Shown piece after piece: positions 26,135 to 34,894 of a stretch of DNA of 50,316 nucleotides (position 1 is the first letter of the stretch; every line of letters begins with the position of its first letter). Source of the DNA: Methanosarcina sp. (GTDB taxonomy: Archaea > Halobacteriota > Methanosarcinia > Methanosarcinales > Methanosarcinaceae); NCBI GenBank assembly GCA_003164755.1, contig PLUB01000083.1, positions 1-50,316 of the forward strand, written 5' to 3'. The notes beneath the pieces were generated by a model. It did not search any database. It had not been told where the DNA came from and was given only the letters and a program-made list of their open reading frames with translations. The translations under genes were made by a program, and so were the position numbers.

Positions 26135-27730
26135 TTGTTTTCAGTTCTTGCACTTGATTCTAATTTGCTAATTTCCGACTCAGTTAGTGTATTATCTTCG
26201 CAATCTCAACTTATCGATAGGCTTCTCAGACATGAGTTTACTGTTTTGATTCCAACTCAAAACGAGGAAGCTTCCATTGGGAGCAAAGTCTTACTAGCGG
26301 CAAGTTATGCTGACCGTGTACTCATACTTGATCAAGGTTCTACTGATCGGACTGGGGAAGTAGCGGCTCTAGGAGGAGCAAGAGTTGTTCCTCTAACAGG
26401 CGGAGAAGAATCACTGCTCCAAGTTCTTTATAAATCATCCATTGATTCTGATATTGTAGTACTTATTTATCCGGAATGCATGCAGGATATAGATCTTCTC
26501 TCACATGTCCTTGAACCATTAAAGCAAGGTTTTGATTTGTCTGTAGGCTCCTGGCCTTGCCGTGTCTCCTATGAGCAGGAAACAGTGATGCTTCTTAACG
26601 GGAAAAATACTTTTAAGGAGAAAATAGGTTTCTTTGCCGTAACCTCAGATTCACTGCAGAAAATAAATTTAGGCAAAGAGCATTTGTCTTTAAAATCCCT
26701 GCTATATGCAGCGAAGACCGAAAAGCTTAAAGTAAATTACCTGAGCTTCGATGTTGATCCCATATTCAGAAAGCTTGAAAACACTCGCATAGGGGTTGTC
26801 GTGCCTGCTTATAATGAAGAATTGCTCATCGGTGAAACTCTTAGGGGGATACCTGAATATGTAGATAGGGTCTATGTAATCGATGATGGTAGTATAGATC
26901 GCACCGGAGAGATTGTAAAAAAGTTCGGAGATCCAAGGATAGTGTACCTCCAACATGAGTTTAACAAAGGCGTAGGTGCTGGAATAATAGATGGGTATAA
27001 ACTTGCCCTGAAAGATGAGATGGATATAGTTGTTGTTATGGCTGGGGACAATCAGATGGATCCTGCTCAGCTCCCCAGGTTAATTTTCCCAATAATTGAG
27101 GGAAAAGCTGATTATACAAAGGGTAATAGGTTACTTTCAGATGATTTTATGATCGGAATGAGCAAATGGAGGTCTGTTGGGAATATTCTTCTTAGTTTCA
27201 TCACAAAAATAAGCAGTGGTTACTGGCAGGTTATGGATCCACAGAACGGATATACAGCTATTTCCAGGCAGGCCATGGAGGTTATAGATTTAGATTCAGT
27301 TTATCCTTATTATGGTTATTGTAATGATTTGCTAATTAAGCTTAATGCCTTTGGAATGAGAGTAATGGATGTGGTAATACCCGCCCGTTATGGCAGAGAA
27401 AAATCAAAGATTCGGTACGGCAAGTATATTCAAAAAGTAGCACCCATGATTTTCAGGGGCTTTCTATGGAGATTAAGAATAAAATATACAGTGCTAGATT
27501 TTCATCCGTTGGTATTATTCTACTTCATTGGAATGATTTCCCTACCTATAGGTATTTTTTTAGGGATATGGGGTTTTCTGCAGGTACTATTGCACAATTC
27601 CCTACCTCCCTACTATCCTCTCCTTGGCTTCCTTATACTGGGTGCAGGACTTCAGATGCTTCTTTTCGGAATGCTTTTTGACATGCAAACTGAAAAGAAA
27701 AGGAATGAAAGGATAGGACTTACTCGTTAA
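26135..27730 (+). CDS. Tandem family-2 glycosyltransferase with C-terminal membrane helices
   Basis: 531 residues with two GT-A domains in one chain. Domain 1 (about 35-195) has VLIPTQNEEASIGSKV and LILDQGSTDRTGEVA, with Q replacing the usual D of DDGS, and no clear DXD, so it is probably inactive. Domain 2 (about 218-430) is complete: VVVPAYNEELLIGETLRGIP, YVIDDGSIDRTGEIVKKFG, NKGVGAGIIDGY, MAGDNQMDP and QNGYTAISRQA, as in dolichyl-phosphate or undecaprenyl sugar synthases. Two helices near 455-515 anchor it in the membrane. The frame opens with TTG 26135, but the best ribosome site (GAGGGGGT) serves ATG 26106 in another frame, which stops at 26169. A one-base deletion between 26120 and 26169 may have shifted the N-terminus. 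No operon partner. Confidence 0.85.
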   Translation: MFSVLALDSNLLISDSVSVLSSQSQLIDRLLRHEFTVLIPTQNEEASIGSKVLLAASYADRVLILDQGSTDRTGEVAALGGARVVPLTGGEESLLQVLYKSSIDSDIVVLIYPECMQDIDLLSHVLEPLKQGFDLSVGSWPCRVSYEQETVMLLNGKNTFKEKIGFFAVTSDSLQKINLGKEHLSLKSLLYAAKTEKLKVNYLSFDVDPIFRKLENTRIGVVVPAYNEELLIGETLRGIPEYVDRVYVIDDGSIDRTGEIVKKFGDPRIVYLQHEFNKGVGAGIIDGYKLALKDEMDIVVVMAGDNQMDPAQLPRLIFPIIEGKADYTKGNRLLSDDFMIGMSKWRSVGNILLSFITKISSGYWQVMDPQNGYTAISRQAMEVIDLDSVYPYYGYCNDLLIKLNAFGMRVMDVVIPARYGREKSKIRYGKYIQKVAPMIFRGFLWRLRIKYTVLDFHPLVLFYFIGMISLPIGIFLGIWGFLQVLLHNSLPPYYPLLGFLILGAGLQMLLFGMLFDMQTEKKRNERIGLTR

Positions 27731-28110
27731 AATTTGAAAGATTTTCTTTCATGATTTTTTTTCTAAATTTGCTGTCTTAGTTTTATATATCTTTTATTTA
27801 ATCAAAGTTTTATGTTTAAGCTTTAAACTACCCACTCCTGAAAAAGACTAGTCATTATCTTTATCATTACATCTGAATCTAAGTTCACATATATGTGTTG
27901 AAAATAATTATATTTACATCTTTATAGTAACACAAGACGTCTAAACAGCGTTGAAAGTTATTTATTATCGAAGCTGTATTTTTCTTAAGAACATTGGCGT
28001 AAATTTAGACTAAGCAAAAAAATGGAAATTAAAACAAAAATGAAAATAAAAATCATTTTTCCAGTTTTCTTCAAATGTTTTCCGTGGTTATTGAATTTAT
28101 AGTGACTTAA
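27731..28110. other. Gene-free stretch after the glycosyltransferase
   Basis: T-rich runs just after the stop codon (27740-27765) could terminate transcription. Nothing else is recognised. Confidence 0.3.
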
Positions 28111-28200
28111 GGAGATTTCGATGCACTCTTAAATATAGTCCTATGCTTATAAATGGAATATAAATTAATCGTGAAAATCGGCAGTTTATGAAATACTCTA
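28111..28200 (-). repeat. Family-1 palindromic repeat, copy 7 (degenerate)
   Basis: Left arm GGAGATTTCGATGCACTCTT, core CTATGCTTATAAATGGAATA, then CGTGAAAATCGGCAGTTTAT and GAAATACTCTAC. Several arm positions have decayed. It sits at the 5' edge of the IS4 relic. Confidence 0.55.
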
Positions 28201-28214
28201 CAGACTGTATCTTA

Positions 28215-29165
28215 ACCAAATACAAATGTATAAAATATTCATATGTAATCGATTGTCTCATACCCAAGCTACTTTTGATGACTCTCTTTAGGAAATATTC
28301 TGCAAATAATAGTTAAGGAAAACTGACAAGGAAGCTGATCTTATAATACAGGAACGTAAAATTGATCATTTCATCATCTTCTGGGTTTAAACTCCTAGTT
28401 TTGGTGTACTCTGCAAGCGTACACTTGCCAGTTTAAAAGGAGTATATGAAAAAGAAGCAGATAATACGATGAGCAACTGTAGCTGATGTTACCATTTAAC
28501 TCAAGAACTTATTGAGTTTCTTCATCAATGTTTTATCCATTTCATAGAAGAACTTGTAAATGACCCAGCAAAAAATGGAGTCAGAAACTCGGGAACTTCC
28601 GGAATCTTTTTATTTAGTACGCCACGTTTGTTCGCCTAGATCTCCTTTAGTAGACAAGTAAAGACTGTATTCTTCTTATTGATCTTGGTTTTCATAAAAA
28701 TCAAACAATTTTAATATTTATTGAAAGTTGAAGATACCTTGTCTCCAGAATTAATACAAATTTCGATTCAGTTGTTGTTTCTGTTGACGAGGGAGTTTCT
28801 AGGCAAAAAGTAAGGATTTTGATGGAAAACATATTAGTGAGTGTATTAAGTAATTTTTTGAACAAGACCGTGATGCTGTTGTGAAAATAATATTTATGCA
28901 AAAATCATATAATTACAAGCAAAAACTAGATGCTCTGAAAGTGCGTCTTGTAGTAATATATCACATGGGAAAAAACTACTACATATATGTCACAAATGTC
29001 CCAAAACAGATTTTAGATACAAAAGACATCGCAAAATTGTATGGGACAAGATGGATGTATAGTTGCTTTTCAAAGAGTCAAAAAACAAATATCCGCTTGA
29101 TGTTACTGATACAAAGAATGAGCAAGTGCTTGAAAATTTGTTTGATTACTAGCTGGTGGTAATTG
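28215..29165 (+). pseudogene. IS4-family (ISH8-like) transposase remnant
   Basis: Broken frames run through an IS4-type transposase. Near 28400-28560: SVHLPV, KEYMKKKQ, LIEFLHQCF-like blocks. 28670-28730: VLLIDLGFHKNQ (like 'vllvDrGFys'). 28740-28860: RYLVSRINTN... (like 'yfvsRlk.n'). 28900-29160: ALKVRLVVIYHMGKNYYIYV, TNVPKQILDTKDIAKLYGTR, WMYSCFSKSQK (like 'lyvTNip...l.a.dia.lYr.RWeiEl.FKelK'). Here the catalytic E/K region reads WMYSCF. Stops and frameshifts abound. A 93-codon open piece at 28881-29162 is part of this relic. Confidence 0.7.
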
Positions 29166-29189
29166 GAAAAATGATAAGTAGACCACAAT

Positions 29190-29835
29190 TAAAGAAAATC
29201 AACTCATAATTCCTGTTTATTATGCTATGAAGTTTATATCCAAAGTATGACTTCTCACCCTTTTTTGTCTAGGTTCCTTTGATGCTTATTTTTGTTTTGC
29301 TTCATTTTCTCGATTTTTATCCGCTTTTGCATATCCAGTATTCGAATAGATGAAAGTGGCGTCCCAAATAGTCCCTTTTTAATTAGCAAATCAAGACAAT
29401 TAAGTTAGTTTTGAAACTTTCACTCTATTTCTTCTTCTGTACAGTTATCAATAATTCTTTTCCTGAATAATCATACTATAGTACTGTTTGGTACTATACT
29501 CAGGAAAACCAAGGAATTCCTTGAACGAAATTCAATCAATACATTGTTTTTCAAGTTCAAAGTCTGAAAGACCATGCAATTGCTGTAAAACAAGCACTTC
29601 AAACATAATGATACTTTAGCTTTAGGTCAGCCTCCGGAAACTTTTTTTGTTAAAATATATGGAATCTAAAATGATACGAAAAGATTTCCAATCAATTAAG
29701 GAATCAAGTTCAACAAGTTTGTCTCAGACTGACTGAATAAGTTTGTGTTCTTCTTTAAAAATGAAACAAGTACAGATTTTTATTAATAAAAATTATTGTT
29801 CTGAGATTTAAATTATCCAATACTCAAATGTATAG
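29190..29835 (-). pseudogene. IS5-family transposase remnant (N-terminal side)
   Basis: The minus strand at 29265-29400 reads KKGLFGTPLSSIRILDMQKR, IKIEKMKQNKNKHQRNLDKK, like 'kgiiqDAtfi.sDPGhakadkpRg.eakTrrs.dGtw.kKg' of a Methanosarcina-type IS5 transposase. The rest (29430-29835) is homologous to 44285-44700 and 50100-50310, the 5' part of the element. Heavily mutated. Confidence 0.65.
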
Positions 29836-30186
29836 GAGTTTATAGAAATTTTCTGTAATTATTATCTCCATTCTTTTTCCTTTAAAAGTGATTTTTCTGG
29901 AGCTGTTCAAATGAGTGCTATAGCATGAAAAAGATCAGGAGACGAAAAATATGATGGGCTAAGTTGATGAAGCATCTAAAAAAGTAAAGGATCAACTATG
30001 TGGTAAGAGGATGAAGAAAAGAAGTAAACAATATCGATAAGCAATAAAACAAGCGAAGATTAAGATGACATCTTAAGTCCGAGCTTTACTCCTTCTATTA
30101 GACGGCAGAGTGCCTGATTTTCTGTAAAGTTGCAAATCTTAAATTATTGAATAGATAAATCCTATTTCCTAAGAATCCAATTAAAC
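29836..30186. other. Gene-free stretch
   Basis: AT-rich, with no frame or repeat recognised beyond relic edges. Confidence 0.25.
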
Positions 30187-30319
30187 TCACTTTCTGCAGA
30201 TGTATATAATACTGCCATATATTTTCTCAAATAAAAGGAACTTAAAAATTAACCTAACTTTTAATGGATAAGATGGTGAAAATCGACAAACAAAATTCTA
30301 CACCGTGTGCATCTATAGA
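30187..30319 (+). repeat. Family-2 repeat, copy F (complete-looking)
   Basis: Starts CACTTTCTGCAGATGTATAT and ends CACCGTGTGCATCTATAGAC, with the inverted-repeat ends of the family. The TATTTTCTCAA block and CTTAAAAATTAACCTAACTT are present. It lies about 110 bp after the end of the metal-transporter operon (minus strand). Confidence 0.7.
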
Positions 30320-30430
30320 CGGTTGATTGCAAGTAGTTTAGTTATAAATATTCCAATATACATATATATATACATATATTTGCATGTGAAATAGATCACT
30401 CCTAGTATAACTATTAATAAAATTTATCAC

Positions 30431-31285
30431 TTAATCATTATTAAGCGATGAATTTTTTATTTTTAATCTATGAAAAATTAGGGTAATAATGTAAAGAAAG
30501 AATACTATGCTAGTTATAAAAAAGCTCACTGGGTAAGGCTCATAAAACGAAATAAAAAGTCCTAGCCAGGTTGCTATTAGAGCAATAAATATGGAGATCA
30601 TTATGCCTTGTTTGGGTCGTTTTGCAAATCGATGAGCTATCGCTGCTGGTGTGATCATTAATGAGAAAATAAGAAGGACACCAACGACTTGAACGGCGAC
30701 AGATGTCGCAACTGCGACCATAAGCATGAAAATTATTCCAAGCCAAAGCGTAGGCAATCCCTTTACTTCTGCTACTTCTTCATCAAGAGATGAAAATAAA
30801 AGTGGTCGATATACGATCCCTATTGAAAAAAGAATCATTAGACTGGCAACAAGTGTCACAATGACGTCATTGTTACTAATACCCAATATTTCTCCGAACA
30901 AAATAGAGTATGCTTCGGTTGCGTAGCCACTATAGAGGCTAATGAACAGAACACCAAGGCCAAGCATGAATGAAAGGACTATTCCAATTTGAGTGTCACG
31001 CGTAGCTGCGCGGCGACCAAGTATTGCTATCGTTATACCGCCACAACCAGTAAACAGCAGAAGGCCGATTATAGGAGCGATTCCGAATAGTACGGCGCCT
31101 GCGGCACCTGCAAAGCCAATATGAGCAAGAGCATGTGCTGCGAACGATGAGCGACGAAGCACTATGAAGTAGCCGACGATGCCTGCGACGATCGCGACTA
31201 TAGTTCCGGCTTCAAAGGCATGCTGCATAAATCCGTACTGCCACATCTCTTGTAGATCAGTTAATAAATTAATGCTAAGTGACAT
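30431..31285 (-). CDS. znuB: Metal ABC transporter permease (ZnuB/MntB type)
   Basis: Integral membrane subunit of a zinc/manganese importer, ABC-3 permease family. 284-287 residues, normal. About eight hydrophobic segments; recognisable family stretches are GIVGYFIVLRRSSFAAHALA, HIGFAGAAGAVLFGIAPIIG, the coupling region VAEVKGLPTLWLG, and VVGVLLIFSLMITPAAIAHR. ATG 31285 immediately follows the znuC stop; the GTG at 31294 would overlap znuC by 8 bases. Last gene of the znuA-znuC-znuB operon. Confidence 0.9.
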   Translation of the reverse strand: MSLSINLLTDLQEMWQYGFMQHAFEAGTIVAIVAGIVGYFIVLRRSSFAAHALAHIGFAGAAGAVLFGIAPIIGLLLFTGCGGITIAILGRRAATRDTQIGIVLSFMLGLGVLFISLYSGYATEAYSILFGEILGISNNDVIVTLVASLMILFSIGIVYRPLLFSSLDEEVAEVKGLPTLWLGIIFMLMVAVATSVAVQVVGVLLIFSLMITPAAIAHRFAKRPKQGIMISIFIALIATWLGLFISFYEPYPVSFFITSIVFFLYIITLIFHRLKIKNSSLNND

Positions 31286-31286
31286 A

Positions 31287-32084
31287 TTAATCACAATGGT
31301 GTTGGTTTTCTTCGATACCTATTACTGCGACCTGGCCCTGCGAACCACGCAGGACCTCAACCTGTGTTCCATATAAAGCCGATAGAGATTCCGATGTCAG
31401 GACTTCATTAGGCTTGCCGATCGCCACCTTGCCGTTGACTATATAAATAACTTTATCAAGAACAGATAAAAGTGGATTGATATTGTGAGCTATGAGCAAT
31501 GCCGTTGCATTGCGCGCTCGAACTACATTATTGATAAGCTGCACTAATTCTTGCTCACGCCTGATATCAAGATTTGACAATGGCTCATCGAGTAATAATA
31601 GATTTGGGTCACTGACCAATGCTTCAGCTAAAAATACCCGCTGTAATTCTCCGCCTGACAATACGCCAAGGGACCGATGTGCTAGATTTTCTGCTCCAAC
31701 GGCTTTCAGCACATCAAAAGCGTATTTGCGATCTTTTTGGGAAAATGGATTAAAACCCCACTGTTTTCCGGAAAATCCGAGCCTTACTAATTCCAGGGAT
31801 TCGATGGTCATTTCTGGATCAATTAAATGTCTTTGTGGCACGAAACCGATATATGGATTGCCTCGTTTAGGTGGGGTATTAAATATCTTAATGTTGCCAC
31901 GAATAGGTTTCTGCATCCCAAGAAGCAAACGAAACAGGGTTGTTTTTCCCGATCCGTTGGGTCCGATGATCGCTACGAACTCGCCGTGGTCTATAGTAAA
32001 ATTGGCGTCCTGCCAAACGATGTTGTTCTGATAACCGGCCGCCAAGTTTTCAACTGTAATAATATTAGGATAGTTTGCGTTCAT
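31287..32084 (-). CDS. znuC: Metal ABC transporter ATP-binding protein (ZnuC/MntA type)
   Basis: Cytoplasmic ATPase that drives metal uptake. 265 residues with all ABC motifs: Walker A GPNGSGKTTLFRLLLG, Q-loop FVPQRHLID, signature LSGGELQRVFLAEAL, Walker B LLLLDEPLSNLD, switch His in LLIAHNINPLL. The start directly abuts the znuA stop (TAA then ATG), and the end abuts znuB, so the three are one transcription unit. Confidence 0.95.
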   Translation of the reverse strand: MNANYPNIITVENLAAGYQNNIVWQDANFTIDHGEFVAIIGPNGSGKTTLFRLLLGMQKPIRGNIKIFNTPPKRGNPYIGFVPQRHLIDPEMTIESLELVRLGFSGKQWGFNPFSQKDRKYAFDVLKAVGAENLAHRSLGVLSGGELQRVFLAEALVSDPNLLLLDEPLSNLDIRREQELVQLINNVVRARNATALLIAHNINPLLSVLDKVIYIVNGKVAIGKPNEVLTSESLSALYGTQVEVLRGSQGQVAVIGIEENQHHCD

Positions 32085-33035
32085 TTATTTTTTCCCAAGA
32101 GCTTTTGCATTTAGAGTATTCTGAAGAGAGATCAATTCCGAGTTCATCCAATCCTGGAATGAAATATTCGGCGGCTGTATTGTTTCTGTGATGCCAATAA
32201 GGGGTATGCCTTCTTCTGTAGCCAATTTTTTCATATTATTCGTAATCGGTGTTACAGTTTGCTTGTTATAGACCAGTACACTCACATTTCCACTCTTAAG
32301 CTGCGTTTCAAATTGCACAATGCTCTCTGCTGGCGGATCGTTCCCTTCGGCAACAGCTTGAGTAAATGCAGGAGGAGAGACAAGTTCAAGACCAGTAGCG
32401 TTTGCGAGGTATGCAAAGATACTTTCTGTGGCTGCTACTTTCATGCCTCCGAATTGTTTTTTGATCTCAGTGGTCTTATTTTGGTATTTTGAAAGCGATA
32501 ATTGCAAGTTTGTATAATTCTGTTCATAATATGCAGCATTAGCTGGATCGATATAAATAAGATCTTCTTTCATCTGTTTCACAGTTAAGTTCACATAATT
32601 GGGGTCATACCATAAATGAGGATTATCGCCCTCTTTTTTTCCAAGAAGCTCTGCCACATTCAAAATTTTGCAGTCTGATTTAACACCAGCTCCAATAAGC
32701 TTGTTAGCCCAGCTGTCATATCCAGCTCCATTAACAATTATATAGTCTGCCATGGCAAATGCACGCGCATTTTCAGTGTTACTTTCGTACTCATGTGGAT
32801 CGGCATTGGGATCTGAAACTATGCTCAACACTTGGACATGCGTTCCACCAATCTGGGATACCAGACTACCCCAAAAATTTTCAGCGGCAACAATTTGTAT
32901 GGTTTTTGTAGTATTGATGGCAATGGAATTATTATTGGTGCCAAAAGAACTTGGGTGATAACCCTTTATTGCGATGAAAGAAACGATAGCAATAAGGATT
33001 GCCACTCCTATGACAATATAAGTTGTATGTTTCAT
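32085..33035 (-). CDS. znuA: Metal-binding substrate-binding protein of ABC importer (ZnuA/MntC type)
   Basis: Cluster A-I solute-binding protein, 316 residues, held outside the membrane by an N-terminal uncleaved-looking helix (YIVIGVAILIAIVSFIAI); no lipobox Cys is seen. Two typical ligand motifs are present: DPHEYES and NPHLWYDP. At the third site the usual His (HDAF) is Glu: VAATESIFAYLANATGLEL. His-His-Glu is the pattern of Mn-type proteins such as PsaA/MntC, so Mn2+ is possible besides Zn2+. No His-rich loop, which Zn-type proteins often have. First gene of the operon; the start is preceded by GGTAGGTAAAAAATT. Confidence 0.88.
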   Translation of the reverse strand: MKHTTYIVIGVAILIAIVSFIAIKGYHPSSFGTNNNSIAINTTKTIQIVAAENFWGSLVSQIGGTHVQVLSIVSDPNADPHEYESNTENARAFAMADYIIVNGAGYDSWANKLIGAGVKSDCKILNVAELLGKKEGDNPHLWYDPNYVNLTVKQMKEDLIYIDPANAAYYEQNYTNLQLSLSKYQNKTTEIKKQFGGMKVAATESIFAYLANATGLELVSPPAFTQAVAEGNDPPAESIVQFETQLKSGNVSVLVYNKQTVTPITNNMKKLATEEGIPLIGITETIQPPNISFQDWMNSELISLQNTLNAKALGKK

Positions 33036-33815
33036 AATTTTTTACCTACCGGATGTGAATAAATTATTTAGCTGACCCCAAAAGTTAAAATTCGTTTTTT
33101 AATCTCATATTTTGAACGAAGAGTCGAATCTCTGATTATAAAAACAATGTGAAGAATCTAGGACTTACATACTTTGGGTGTAAAACAAAGCACCTTAGCC
33201 TTTGCGACGAAAATTGTACTTTGGGTAATTAGAAGTTTAATGCTATTGATTTTTTATTTCAATTGCGAAAGTCTTAGAATTCTAATTTAAGGGTAAATAG
33301 AATTAAATATGGGGATCAAACTGAGAAATTGCAGCATTAAATATTCAACTGCCTAAAGATCAATAATTCTGATGATGGCATATACATCTTTGATTTTATC
33401 CCTCAATCCTATGAGTTCCAAATAAAATGTTATGTAACTACCCGTTGATAAATTATTGGTTATCTACCAAATATTTTGTGCCATATAAAATATTTTTCGT
33501 CATAGTTAAAGATTATTGAGATACAAAAATAAACTAAATAAAAAATTAGCTGAATTATTAAAAAATGGTCCTTTTTCCGGAAACTCACACCTATATTTAT
33601 TGATCAGATGTATTTGTGGCACAAAATCAGACTCTATTGACATTATAATTAAACTCATTTATTAAATAATTATAGATTTTATGATATTAATTTTTTTTAA
33701 AATCGTGAGAGTGTGTTATTGAAAACTGCAAGCATGGGAATAATCTATACGTTTTTTCTTTAGAAACGGGATTGTACCATAAATTTGAAGCATATGCAAT
33801 AAATATTAATATTAT
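33036..33815. other. Divergent intergenic region between metal importer and DtxR-type gene
   Basis: 780 bp without a coding frame. It must hold the znuACB promoter (minus strand) and the regulator promoter (plus strand). I could not pick out a convincing DtxR/MntR operator palindrome by eye. Confidence 0.35.
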
Positions 33816-34268
33816 GTGAATATACACCAAACAATGACACGTAATGATGGTCTAGAGTTAAGCCCTAAAAAAAGTGAATATTTGAAGTATATATTTGAAA
33901 AAGGGGGTATTGTCCGTACAATGGATATATCAGATAATTTTCACCTTGACCCGTCAACAATTACTAAGGCCATACAGGAGATGTCTTCCACTGGCCTTAT
34001 AGATTATGTACCTTATAGGGGCATTAGTCTGACTTCCAAGGGCACAGAGCATGCTGAGTTTTTGGTTAGACGTCACCGGGTTATAGAGTTGATGCTCTCC
34101 CACTATGGGCTTTCTGGGCATGAAGCTTGTGGTGAAGCTTTGAAGTTTGAGGGATACATCTCAAGGGATGTGGTCAATAAGATTTGTAGTTCTCTGGGGC
34201 ATCCAAGAGTAGGTATTTGCGGGAAAATCATGCATAATAAAAGCTGTTGTTATCTTGGAGAAAATTGA
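33816..34268 (+). CDS. DtxR/MntR-family metal-dependent regulator
   Basis: About 150 residues: N-terminal winged helix (LSPKKSEYLKYIFEKGGIVR, TMDISDNFHLDPSTITKAIQ, YVPYRGISLTSKGTEHAEFL), then the metal-binding and dimer domain (VRRHRVIELMLSHYGLSGHE, ACGEALKFEGYISRDVVNKI) with a short Cys/His-rich tail (CSSLGHPRVGICGKIMHNKSCC). It lacks the SH3-like third domain, as MntR does. GTG 33816 or ATG 33834 could start it; neither has a clear ribosome site. Its place beside, and divergent from, the importer suggests it represses znuACB when metal is plentiful (inference). Confidence 0.85.
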   Translation: MNIHQTMTRNDGLELSPKKSEYLKYIFEKGGIVRTMDISDNFHLDPSTITKAIQEMSSTGLIDYVPYRGISLTSKGTEHAEFLVRRHRVIELMLSHYGLSGHEACGEALKFEGYISRDVVNKICSSLGHPRVGICGKIMHNKSCCYLGEN

Positions 34269-34323
34269 TTAAGAATTCTCAAATAAAATTAATGAAGTCT
34301 TACCACATGAATCAATAAGGAAG

Positions 34324-34410
34324 GCCTCGCTAAACCTCTGATTGCCCCAATTCATCCATATATAATTTGTAATCACATGACAAACTGTAGGAGTTAATCG
34401 AAATACTCAT
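34324..34410 (+). repeat. Family-1 palindromic repeat, copy 8 (degenerate)
   Basis: GGCCTCGCTAAACCTCTGAT on the left, core TCATCCATATATAATTTGTA and CACATGACAAAC, then GGAGTTAATCGAAATACTC on the right. Confidence 0.6.
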
Positions 34411-34597
34411 AAATAAATTTACTGTGTCTGTAGAAAAAGTAGAGTCATTTTTGATTATCAGAAATCAATCACTTCATTACCTTAAATAATCTTTCTCGAT
34501 ACTTTTTTTATTTGCATTAATGGTGCAGAATTACGAGATTTGGAACTACTTAACTAGCAAATAGTATATAGTAAAAGGTTTCTATATAATTTATATA

Positions 34598-34686
34598 GGA
34601 TTTTGATAAACTTATAATTTTCACGAATTATTTATATATAATTTATAATCACATGACAAAATTTAGGAGTTTATAAAACTATTTTA
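34598..34686 (+). repeat. Family-1 palindromic repeat, copy 9 (upstream of lon)
   Basis: GGATTTTGATAAACTTATAA on the left, core TTTTCACGAATTATTTATAT and CACATGACAAAATTTAGGAG, then TTTATAAAACTATTTT. It is a close relative of copy 8, 190 bp away in the same orientation. Confidence 0.65.
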
Positions 34687-34710
34687 TATAACTTGGCAGG
34701 TTAGTTTTAT

Positions 34711-34746
34711 ATACCGCAAGTTTATATAATTAACCGAAGTATATAT
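34711..34746 (+). promoter_or_regulatory. Tandem BRE/TATA elements upstream of lon
   Basis: Two archaeal-style promoters follow each other: ACCGCAAGTTTATATAA and AACCGAAGTATATATGG, each a purine-rich BRE followed by a TATA box. Transcription would start near 34755-34775, leaving a leader of more than 100 nt before the lon ATG at 34895. Two promoters could allow basal and stress expression (inference). Confidence 0.5.
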
Positions 34747-34894
34747 GGGGTTACAGTAACTTCAGGAATGGATTAATTATGGCTCCGCTTTTTGCCAATC
34801 ATTTTATCCCTAAGTTTTTTATTTTTTCGAAAGCTTCAAATGTAAATATTGATCAGATAACGTCTATAATAACGTTAGAATATGTGAGCTAACC

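Noticed and set aside
28881..29162. 93-codon frame as a separate gene
   Set aside because: The translation matches the C-terminal part of IS4-type transposases and is continuous with upstream broken frames.
33036..33815. DtxR/MntR operator between znuA and the regulator
   Set aside because: No convincing palindrome was found by eye in this AT-rich gap, so no site is annotated.
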